Shown: positions 7,695 through 13,819 of the stretch, one piece after another
How the letters are laid out: each line of letters starts with the position of its first letter
How positions within the stretch are numbered: position 1 is the first letter of the stretch
From: DATCYZ01 sp036526195
GTDB taxonomy: Bacteria; Pseudomonadota; Gammaproteobacteria; Burkholderiales; SG8-39
Direction of reading: 5' to 3'
DNA length: 35,166 nt
NCBI GenBank assembly: GCA_036526195.1
Contig: DATCYZ010000016.1
Location: forward strand, 1 to 35,166
Position numbers and translations under genes: made by a program
Notes under the pieces: model-generated
What the model was told of the DNA's origin: nothing
Seen by the model: only the letters and a program-made list of their open reading frames with translations
Database searches by the model: none

Positions 7695-7867
7695 ATAAAT
7701 CAATTCGTTTGGCCTGAAGGCAGTTTCTGTACGGACGCTCGTACGAAATATCGCCCTTGTGGATTGGCTGATCGGGATACTCCTGAACAAGCCGGCCGTT
7801 TTGCACGAACCGTGTGACGTAGTCGCGCATGGTCGGAGCGCCTGACCCGTCCGTTCTAGAACTTCCT
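7695..7867. other. Insert DNA with no identifiable intact gene
   Basis: This stretch between the tRNA and the first 131-bp element is visibly less GC-rich than its surroundings. On the minus strand an open frame beginning at an ATG (7828-7830) reads MRDYVTRFVQNG and continues into the tRNA. I do not recognise it; it may be the remnant of an integrase or another island gene. No terminator is evident. Confidence 0.4.
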
Positions 7868-7998
7868 TGTTGACGCCGGCGCTGAATTGACCAGGTGCGC
7901 CGGTTTCGATCTGACCGGGGTACGCCCAGGAAACGCCCTGGTCAGTCGGTGATCGGCACTACCCCTTTAAACTGGTCAATTTTCGGTCGGCGTCAACA
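7868..7998 (+). mobile_element. 131-bp non-coding element, left copy (MITE-like)
   Basis: It begins TGTTGACG and ends CGTCAACA. Its two tips are imperfect inverted repeats of one another (about 20 of 25 bases). It contains several TGACC/GGTCA boxes, including an exact internal inverted pair AATTGACCAG/CTGGTCAATT. The same unit, with a few base changes, lies in opposite orientation at 9883-10013. TG...CA ends with multiple internal boxes suggest a non-autonomous relative of an IS21-like element, but that is inference. No target duplication is seen around it. Confidence 0.65.
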
Positions 7999-8010
7999 AG
8001 GACGCCTCAC

Positions 8011-8067
8011 ATGGCATATCTGCTTCGTTCCCTGTTCCACGCCCTCAGCCGCCGGTTCGGCCGCTGA
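8011..8067 (+). CDS. Very short open frame upstream of the MFS gene (18 residues)
   Basis: The frame encodes MAYLLRSLFHALSRRFGR and starts at ATG 8011 with an AAGGA sequence 8 bases before it. It ends 13 bases before the GTG of the MFS gene, which has no good ribosome site of its own. It could be a coupling leader peptide, or the surviving start of a gene disrupted when the insert formed. No family is recognised. Confidence 0.3.
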   Translation: MAYLLRSLFHALSRRFGR

Positions 8068-8080
8068 AACAGACCAGCGC

Positions 8081-9271
8081 GTGAGCCCAACCGCTTTCCC
8101 CTTCTGGCCGCTCGTCGCCACGCTGGCCACGCAGACGATCGCCACCCTGGCCGCGTACACGCTTCCCGCGCTCGCCCCAATGGTCGCCGCGGACCTCAAC
8201 GTGGACGGCGCCTGGGTGGGTTACTTCGTCTCGGTGGTCTACGGCGTGGGCATCGGCTCGTCGCTGCTCGCCGCCGGCTTCATCCACCGCCACGGCGCGG
8301 TGCGCGCCTGCCAGTTCGTGCTGCTCGCCACGCTGGCGATGCTGCTGATCTGCGCGCAGGGCGGGCTGCTGGCGGTGGCATTGGGCGCGGTGGCGCTCGG
8401 CATCGGCTACGGCGCGACCGCGCCCTCGGCCACGCACCTGCTGGTGCCGCGCACGCCGCCGCGCATGATGAACTTCGTCATTTCCCTGCGCCAGATCGGC
8501 GTGCCGCTGGGTGGGGTGCTGGGCGCGCTGCTCTTGCCACCGGTGGCGCTCGCGCTGGGCTGGCAGAACGCGATGCTGGTCCAGGTCGCCCCGGTGGTGT
8601 TGCTCCTGCTCCTGCTGGAGATTCCTCGGCGCAGTTGGGAGGGTTCGCGCATCCCGACCGGCACCCCGGTGCCGCTGCTTGCCAGCCTGCGGGCGCCGTT
8701 CGCGCTGCTGACAGGAAATCCCGCGCTGGCGCGCCTGACCTTCACCAGCTTCATCTACTCCGGCACGCAGCTGGTGTTTGTCGCCTTCATGACGGTCCAC
8801 CTCACCAGCCGCGCCGGCTTCGACCTGATCGCGGCGGGCCAGGCGCTGGCCACCTACCAGATCAGCGGCGTCGTCACGCGGCCGGTGTGGGGCTGGCTCG
8901 CCGACCGCGTCATGCCGGCGCGGCGCCTGCTCGTGCTGCAGGGCGTGGTCATGGCCGCTGCGGCGGCGACGGCGGGACAGTTCGCCGCGGACTGGCCCGC
9001 GTGGCTGATCCTGCTCACCTGCGTGGCAGCCGGCGCGACTGCGAGCGGCTACACCGGCATCGCCTACGGCGAGTTCGCGCGCCTGGGCGGCGCGCGCCGC
9101 ACCGAGGCGACCGGGCTGGGATCGTCTTCCATGTTCGCCGGCGTGCTGGTGCTGCCGGCGCTCGCCACGGCCATCGTGACGACGCTGGGCAGCTATGCCA
9201 TCGCCTACGGCGCGGTCGCGGCGCTGGCGGCGATCGGGGCGGCTACGCTATCTTCAAGCTGGAGGAATTGA
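8081..9271 (+). CDS. Major facilitator superfamily transporter
   Basis: A 396-residue hydrophobic protein with about 12 membrane segments, of MFS type. The first segment follows FPFWPLVATLATQTIATLAA; typical features are RQIGVPLGG in the middle and WGWLADRVMPARRLL in the loop after the seventh to eighth segments. The start chosen is GTG 8081, which gives a family-normal length. No clear Shine-Dalgarno sequence precedes it, and coupling to the 18-codon frame upstream is possible. The stop (TGA 9269-9271) overlaps the ATG of a following truncated gene. It resembles small-molecule or cyanate-type exporters and importers, but the substrate cannot be named. It lies within the tRNA-flanked insert, between the two 131-bp elements. 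Confidence 0.82.
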   Translation: MSPTAFPFWPLVATLATQTIATLAAYTLPALAPMVAADLNVDGAWVGYFVSVVYGVGIGSSLLAAGFIHRHGAVRACQFVLLATLAMLLICAQGGLLAVALGAVALGIGYGATAPSATHLLVPRTPPRMMNFVISLRQIGVPLGGVLGALLLPPVALALGWQNAMLVQVAPVVLLLLLLEIPRRSWEGSRIPTGTPVPLLASLRAPFALLTGNPALARLTFTSFIYSGTQLVFVAFMTVHLTSRAGFDLIAAGQALATYQISGVVTRPVWGWLADRVMPARRLLVLQGVVMAAAAATAGQFAADWPAWLILLTCVAAGATASGYTGIAYGEFARLGGARRTEATGLGSSSMFAGVLVLPALATAIVTTLGSYAIAYGAVAALAAIGAATLSSSWRN

Positions 9272-9345
9272 TGACCGAACAGTCGACAGCAACCCGGCCC
9301 GCCCTTCGCTTCACGCGCCTCGCCGACCTGGTGCGGAAGTCTTCT
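9271..9345 (+). pseudogene. 5' remnant of a gene downstream of the MFS transporter
   Basis: A strong ribosome site GGAGGA (9261-9266) sits 4 bases before ATG 9271, and this ATG overlaps the MFS stop (TGATG), the signature of a real coupled gene. After about 25 codons (MTEQSTATRPALRFTRLADL...) the sequence turns into IS91-type transposase in another frame, and the original frame stops near 9453. The gene was therefore cut off by insertion or recombination. Its family cannot be told from so short a piece. Confidence 0.55.
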
Positions 9346-9882
9346 GCGCACACGAGAAGCTGGTGGCGTTTTCCTGCAAGCGGCGCGGGTTTTGCCCCTC
9401 GTGCGGCGCGCGGCGCATGGCCCAGAGCGCTGCGGTCCTTGTCGATGAGGTGATTCCCCAGGTGCCGCTCAGGCAGTGGGTGCTGTCGTTTCCGATCGGG
9501 CTTCGCATCCTCTTTGCCGCACGGCCCGAGCTGCTCACGCCGGTGCTGCGGATCGTCCACCGCGTCATTGCGGGATTTCTGCTCAAGCAGGCCGGCCAGA
9601 AAAGCGCCACAGCCGATACCGGCGCGGTTACCCTCATCCAGCGATTCGCACTCGGCCGCCAACCTGAACATCCACCTGTACTGCCTGGTGCTCGATGGGG
9701 TCTATCGGCGCACCGGGGGCGAACCGGAATTCCAGGAAGCGCGTGCGCCTACCGGCGATGAGCTGCAGGGGCTGCTCGAGAAGACCATCGCGCGGCTCAA
9801 GGAAGGTGCGGCGGGTAACGTCGTGCTGCAACTGAAGAGCCCCTGGCGCGACGGCACCACGCACCTCAGGATGACGCCGCGC
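9346..9882 (+). pseudogene. Degraded IS91/IS801-type transposase
   Basis: Pieces of an IS91-family (Y2, rolling-circle type) transposase in more than one frame. The zinc-binding segment CKRRGFCPSCGARRMA and then LRQWVLSFPIGLRILFAARP and TGAVTLIQRF are in one frame. A frameshift near 9650 is followed by NLNIHLYCLVLDGVY in another frame. After IARLKEGAAGNV the sequence jumps to LKSPWRDGTTHLRMTP, which in intact members lies far nearer the C-terminus, so an internal deletion is present. The N-terminus is missing, and the 3' end is cut at the start of the right 131-bp element. Not functional. Confidence 0.8.
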
Positions 9883-10013
9883 TGTTGACGCCGACCGAAA
9901 ATTGACCGGTTTAGAGGGGTAGTGCCGATCATCGACCGACCAGAGCGTTTCCTGGGCGTACCCTGGTCAGATCGAAACCGGCGCACCTGGTCAATTCAGC
10001 GCTGACGTCAACA
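9883..10013 (-). mobile_element. 131-bp non-coding element, right copy, inverted
   Basis: The reverse complement matches 7868-7998 along its full length with about nine base differences. The tips TGTTGACG and CGTCAACA are exact. It truncates the transposase remnant. With the left copy it brackets 1.9 kb in the manner of a composite transposon, although no flanking target duplication is visible. Confidence 0.65.
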
Positions 10014-10041
10014 ACAAGTTTCCCTATCAATTGTCAAGGGT

Positions 10042-10060
10042 TGTGGACTTCTGTGGATTT
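10042..10060 (+). repeat. Two 10-bp-spaced direct repeats next to the right attachment site
   Basis: TGTGGACTT (10042-10050) and TGTGGATTT (10052-10060) repeat at one helical turn, about 18 bases before the duplicated tRNA segment. A weaker GCGGACC copy follows in phase. Such repeats can be arm-type integrase sites; that function is inference. Confidence 0.35.
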
Positions 10061-10077
10061 GAGCGGACCGCCTGAAA

Positions 10078-10126
10078 TGCCCTCCGAAGGCAGGGGTCGG
10101 ACGTTCGAATCGTCTCGGGCGCGCCA
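10078..10126 (+). repeat. 49-bp direct repeat, right copy (tRNA-Arg 3' fragment, attR-like)
   Basis: An exact copy of 7646-7694 lacking the 5' part of the tRNA, so it is not a functional gene. It marks the far boundary of the inserted DNA. From 10127 to 10247 there is no gene I can support; the sequence returns to the local GC-rich composition. Confidence 0.85.
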
Positions 10127-10247
10127 GTCACCACAAGGGCCTGGCTGGCGTCGGGTCCTTTTCCCGTGCCCGCGCATGCGTCGACTGCACTGCGCGCCGG
10201 CCGCGCGCACGATCCGGGCCGATGGACTGTCCGGTCGCCAACCCCCT

Positions 10248-10931
10248 TCAGGCATCGATCAGATACGCGACCCCGGTGAGATCCGGGATCTCGTGCGTCG
10301 GTGGATACGCGGGGTCGAGGAGCCGGTCGGCGTGGCGGTTGGACCAGATGCACTGAAGGCCTGCCGCGATGGCGCCGAGGACATCGTTGGCACTGCCTGC
10401 CACGTGGACGATGTCCGATCGTGCAATGCCGAGGGCGGTGGTGGGGAGCGCGTAGACCGAGGGGTGCGGCTTATAGTGGCCGGCAGTTTCGGACGAGAGG
10501 ACGTGGTCGAAGGCGTTCGGGGAAAAGTTGCGGGCGACGGCTTCGAGCATGTCCTGGTCGCCGTTGGAAAGAATCGCGCTCCGGCACCCCTTCGCCCTGA
10601 CGGCGGCGACGGCGGCATCGGCCTCCGGCCAGGGCTTGATTGCGTCCCAGGCGAAGACCAGGCTGCGGCGGGTGTCCGGCGTTGCTGCAAGCGTGTGGTG
10701 GCCAAGGCAGTACTCGAGGGCCATGGCGGTACATTCGCGAAACGCGGTGCGGCGCTTTCCGAGCGCGTTGCTGCTGGTGGCGCGTTCCATCTGCTTGGCG
10801 CGCCACAGGCGCACGAATGCGGTGGCCTTGTTGGTGTCGAGGCCCAGGGTTTCGCCGACGACGGGCACGAGGCTGCCCTCGATGTCGAGCAACGCCATGT
10901 AGACGTCGAAGGTGACCAGTTTCGCTTTCAT
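10248..10931 (-). CDS. HAD-superfamily hydrolase, type II haloacid-dehalogenase-like
   Basis: A 227-residue haloacid dehalogenase-superfamily enzyme. Motif I FDVYMALLD supplies the nucleophile Asp9. It follows the DxYGTL pattern of 2-haloacid dehalogenases but with MA in place of GT. Motif II is LSNGD (Ser122-Asn123), motif III Lys154 in HYKPHPS, and motif IV AGSANDVLGA with Asp183. These fit hydrolysis through an aspartyl ester, on a 2-haloacid or a phosphate ester. It is the last gene of the TRAP/oxygenase cluster, 19 bases after the flavoprotein gene, and ends next to the tRNA-flanked insert. Actual dehalogenase activity is unproven. Confidence 0.85.
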   Translation of the reverse strand: MKAKLVTFDVYMALLDIEGSLVPVVGETLGLDTNKATAFVRLWRAKQMERATSSNALGKRRTAFRECTAMALEYCLGHHTLAATPDTRRSLVFAWDAIKPWPEADAAVAAVRAKGCRSAILSNGDQDMLEAVARNFSPNAFDHVLSSETAGHYKPHPSVYALPTTALGIARSDIVHVAGSANDVLGAIAAGLQCIWSNRHADRLLDPAYPPTHEIPDLTGVAYLIDA

Positions 10932-10950
10932 GCGGCGATTCCCGCTGGTC

Positions 10951-12519
10951 TCAGGCCGGACCGGCTTCGGTCAGGTTGCGCAGGGCCTCGCGCGCAGCCG
11001 TGCGGCCGCCGACAAAACACTCCGCGAGATTGCCGCCTGAAATATAGAGATGGCCGAATACGCTGCCCAGGCCGCCCGCGGTGTACAGCCCCCCGATCAC
11101 TTCGCCGAACGGATTGAGGACGCGTTGACGTCCGTCGTGCACCGGTCCGCCCTGCGTATTGCCGACCATCGGGCGCAAGGCCGTGGTGTAGAACGGCGGC
11201 TTTCGAATCGGAACCAGCGATTCCGTCATGCGGCCGAAGTCACGGTCTTCTCCCGCCGCGCAGTGGCTGTTCCATCGCTCGACGGACTCGCGGAGCGACA
11301 CCGGCGACGCCCCCATGATCGCCGCGAGTTCCTCCAGCGTGTCGGCGCGATGAATGATGCCGAGGTCGATCTCCTGGCGGTTGTCCGCGCTCCAGACAAA
11401 GGATTGCGCGGGGTCGTTGTAGGTCTGCAAGCCCAGCGGACCGGCGGCCAGGCCATCGGCGTCGATGACCAGCCACGACGGGATGCGCAGGTGCGTTTGC
11501 GTGACCGGGTCGATCACCTCCATGTCGCGATGCCCGGTGTCCTGCACATAGGGCGGATACTCGTTCATGAAGCGCTTGCCGCGCGCATCGACGACGATCC
11601 ACGGCATGCGCTTGCCCTGGGCGGCCGAGAAGAACGCCGGAAGGTCTTCCGGATCGCCCACCCCCGGCGTCCAGTCCGGAAACTTCGTCAGCCGGATGCC
11701 GTACGGATAGGCCGGATCGGGATGGCGCATGCCATAGGTGCCGTGGTAGTGCCACATGTGCCAGAGATCCGCGCCGACCGCCTGGGCCATGCGAATGCCG
11801 TCGCCGGTGTTGCCCAGGTAGGCATGGGGCAATACCGGTTTGCCCTGCCAGTACTGCGCCTGCATCGAGGCGTCCGCCTCGAACCCGCCGGTGGCGAGAA
11901 TCACGCCGCCGCGCGTGCGCACGCGCCGGGTGCCGGCGGCGTCGCGCAGGACCAGGCCGACGACGGTGCCATCCGAGGCGGTGATGAGTCGCTCGGCAGC
12001 CGTGGACAGCCGCACCGGGATGCCGCGCGCCTCGACAGCCTGCTCGAACGCCGCGAAGAGTCGCGCGCCGCCCCGCAGGCCGCGCACATGCGGATAGCGT
12101 TCCCGCAGATCCAGGCCGGGAAAATCGGCGATCGAGATGAAGCCGAAGGTCTCGTAGCCTTCGAACGCATAGGTGCCGGCCATCCAGTTGGTGACTGGAA
12201 TGGCGCCGGCCGCTCTTGCGATCTCCTCGATGAAGCCCGCGATCGTCGTCATGCCCTCGGCGAGCGCGGCAAGAGGTTCGTCCGGCGTCGTCCCCGCGTT
12301 GGTCTGCCGGAGGTACGCGAAGGCCGCGTCGCGATCCCGCGCGATCCGCACGCCCCCGGCCGAGCAGATCGAGATGCCGCCGGGCGTCGCGTTTTTCTCC
12401 ACGAGCAGGATGTTTGCGCCGCGGTCATGCGCTTCGATCGCGGCCGCGGCACCGGCAAAGCCATAGCCAACGACCACGACGTCGACGGTCTCGTCCCAGT
12501 GCCCGGTACGGGGTTCCAA
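10951..12519 (-). CDS. FAD-dependent oxidoreductase of the fumarate reductase/ketosteroid dehydrogenase flavoprotein type
   Basis: A 522-residue FAD_binding_2 family flavoprotein. The dinucleotide-binding VVVVGYGFAGAA with GxGxxG at residues 18-23 is followed by VEKNATPGGIS. The C-terminal FAD closure reads LYTAGGLGSVFGHLYISGGN. The middle region GDGIRMAQAVGADLWHM is typical of the family. Members reduce or dehydrogenate C-C double bonds. The predicted start is TTG at 12517-12519, 13 bases after the preceding gene's stop; a nearby GTG is a weaker alternative. No haem or electron-transfer domain is fused, so an outside redox partner or free flavin is implied. The substrate is unknown. Confidence 0.85.
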   Translation of the reverse strand: MEPRTGHWDETVDVVVVGYGFAGAAAAIEAHDRGANILLVEKNATPGGISICSAGGVRIARDRDAAFAYLRQTNAGTTPDEPLAALAEGMTTIAGFIEEIARAAGAIPVTNWMAGTYAFEGYETFGFISIADFPGLDLRERYPHVRGLRGGARLFAAFEQAVEARGIPVRLSTAAERLITASDGTVVGLVLRDAAGTRRVRTRGGVILATGGFEADASMQAQYWQGKPVLPHAYLGNTGDGIRMAQAVGADLWHMWHYHGTYGMRHPDPAYPYGIRLTKFPDWTPGVGDPEDLPAFFSAAQGKRMPWIVVDARGKRFMNEYPPYVQDTGHRDMEVIDPVTQTHLRIPSWLVIDADGLAAGPLGLQTYNDPAQSFVWSADNRQEIDLGIIHRADTLEELAAIMGASPVSLRESVERWNSHCAAGEDRDFGRMTESLVPIRKPPFYTTALRPMVGNTQGGPVHDGRQRVLNPFGEVIGGLYTAGGLGSVFGHLYISGGNLAECFVGGRTAAREALRNLTEAGPA

Positions 12520-12532
12520 TGCCGGGTCCAGG

Positions 12533-13159
12533 CTACGCCGCGCCGGTGTTGCGGTTCATCGTCACGTTGAAGCTGATGGTGATGCGGTTCTCTTTGGCGA
12601 GGTTCGGGTGCACGTAATGCTGCAGTGGCGAGGGCCACATCAGCAGCGTGCCGTCGACCGGGCGCACCACGTGCGCCGCGCGCGCGTCGGGCTCGGTGCC
12701 GACCGTGACCATGTTTGCCGCGGTGCGCGGGTCGTAAAACGAGATGCAGCCGGGCCGGGCGCGGGGATCGTCGACGCCCTCCGGGTCGGGCGGCACGCGT
12801 ACGTAGTAGGTGCCGCTCAGGTAGGACCGCGGGTGGGTGTGCGGCGCATGGTGGTCGCCGTAGCGGTTGACGTTGTACCAGCTGAACAGCGTCCAGACGA
12901 GTGGCCGGTCGATGCCGGCGTGGCGCAGGAAGGCGCTCACCGTCTGGTCGATCTGCGTCTTCAGCCAGCGCACCGACGAGCGCTCGCTGGCGAAGAAGTT
13001 CTGCTCGAGGTAGCGCGCGGTGTAGTCGGCCTCGCGCGCCTCCTGCTCGAGGATGTGCGTGACAAGCCCCGCGGTCGGTTTCTCGAAGCCGGGCAGCCGG
13101 CGACGCACCAGCATCGTCGGCCACACCCCGTTGAAGCTCATGCGCGGCGCGGCGCTCAT
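12533..13159 (-). CDS. Putative 2-oxoglutarate/Fe(II)-dependent oxygenase (TIGR02466-like)
   Basis: A 208-residue protein resembling the small 2OG-Fe(II) oxygenase group. The core HHAPHTHPRSYLSGTYYV contains His107 and His109. A double-stranded-beta-helix end GTLLMWPSPLQHYVHPN (His181) and a later Arg192 could hold iron and 2-oxoglutarate. The ATG (13157-13159) overlaps the stop of the preceding related gene as ATGA, so the two are co-translated. It precedes the flavoprotein gene by 13 bases. The family has few characterised members and the substrate cannot be assigned. Confidence is good for the fold and moderate for chemistry. Confidence 0.75.
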   Translation of the reverse strand: MSAAPRMSFNGVWPTMLVRRRLPGFEKPTAGLVTHILEQEAREADYTARYLEQNFFASERSSVRWLKTQIDQTVSAFLRHAGIDRPLVWTLFSWYNVNRYGDHHAPHTHPRSYLSGTYYVRVPPDPEGVDDPRARPGCISFYDPRTAANMVTVGTEPDARAAHVVRPVDGTLLMWPSPLQHYVHPNLAKENRITISFNVTMNRNTGAA

Positions 13160-13761
13160 CGCGTCCCCGCCGCGGGACGGCCGTCCAGTTCGATGCGCAG
13201 TGCGACGCGCACCCAGGGCGCCCTGGCAAGGTGGACGCGGCTGCAGTGGCGCAGGTAGCCCGGCCACAGCATCAGCTGGCCGGCGACCGGCACCAGGGTG
13301 CGGGTCTCGTCGAAGTTCGCGTCGCCCTCGAGCGCGAGCGCGTTGAAGCCGACGCGCGGGTCGAGCAGCGTCAGGTGACTCGCGAGGCAGTCGCTGCGCA
13401 GGTGCTCGAGCTCGGGCGGCGCCGGCGCGTTGACGAAGTACAGGCCCGCCAGGTACGCACCGGGCGCGTTGGCCAGTTCGCGGTAGTGGCCGAAGCCAAG
13501 GGCCTCCAGCCGCCCGTCGAGCCGCCACGCGGGCGCGGGCTGCACCTGCATGCGCTCGAACCACTGGCGAACCGACGCTTCGACATGTCCGCGCAACCAG
13601 GCCACCGGTTCGTGGCCGGTTTCGAACAGGTTGCCGGCGAGGCCGGGCGCAGCGGCGAGGGCGGCCAACGCCCGGTTCTGCGCCTCGGCGTCGGGAAGCT
13701 GCATCTGGCCGACCCAGGTCGGCCACAGGGGCAGGATCTCGTCTCCGGCGGGCGCGCTCAT
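13156..13761 (-). CDS. Oxygenase-like protein related to its neighbour, with degenerate metal site
   Basis: About 201 residues. It shares the plan of the next gene: an N-terminal LPLWPTWVG, a central YLAGLYFVNAP strand and a C-terminal GQLMLWPGYLRHCSRVHL. Where the partner has HTHPRSYLSG, this protein has ANAPGAYLAG (from residue 97), so the first pair of iron-binding histidines is absent while the distal His162 remains. It may be an inactive partner subunit or use a different site. The start is ATG 13759-13761; another ATG three codons upstream (13768-13770) is possible. It overlaps the next gene by 4 bases, suggesting a heteromeric pair. Confidence 0.65.
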   Translation of the reverse strand: MSAPAGDEILPLWPTWVGQMQLPDAEAQNRALAALAAAPGLAGNLFETGHEPVAWLRGHVEASVRQWFERMQVQPAPAWRLDGRLEALGFGHYRELANAPGAYLAGLYFVNAPAPPELEHLRSDCLASHLTLLDPRVGFNALALEGDANFDETRTLVPVAGQLMLWPGYLRHCSRVHLARAPWVRVALRIELDGRPAAGTR

Positions 13762-13819
13762 CGCCGGCATATGTACCACAGGCCGATCCGCCGCAACGCC
13801 ACGGAAGGTCGGGCGCTGC

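Noticed and set aside
7868..10013. Functional composite transposon
   Set aside because: No intact transposase is present inside, and no target-site duplication is visible at the outer edges; only the bracketing repeats are supported.
10078..10126. A second tRNA-Arg gene
   Set aside because: It lacks the 5' acceptor strand, D arm and part of the anticodon arm, so it cannot fold as a tRNA.
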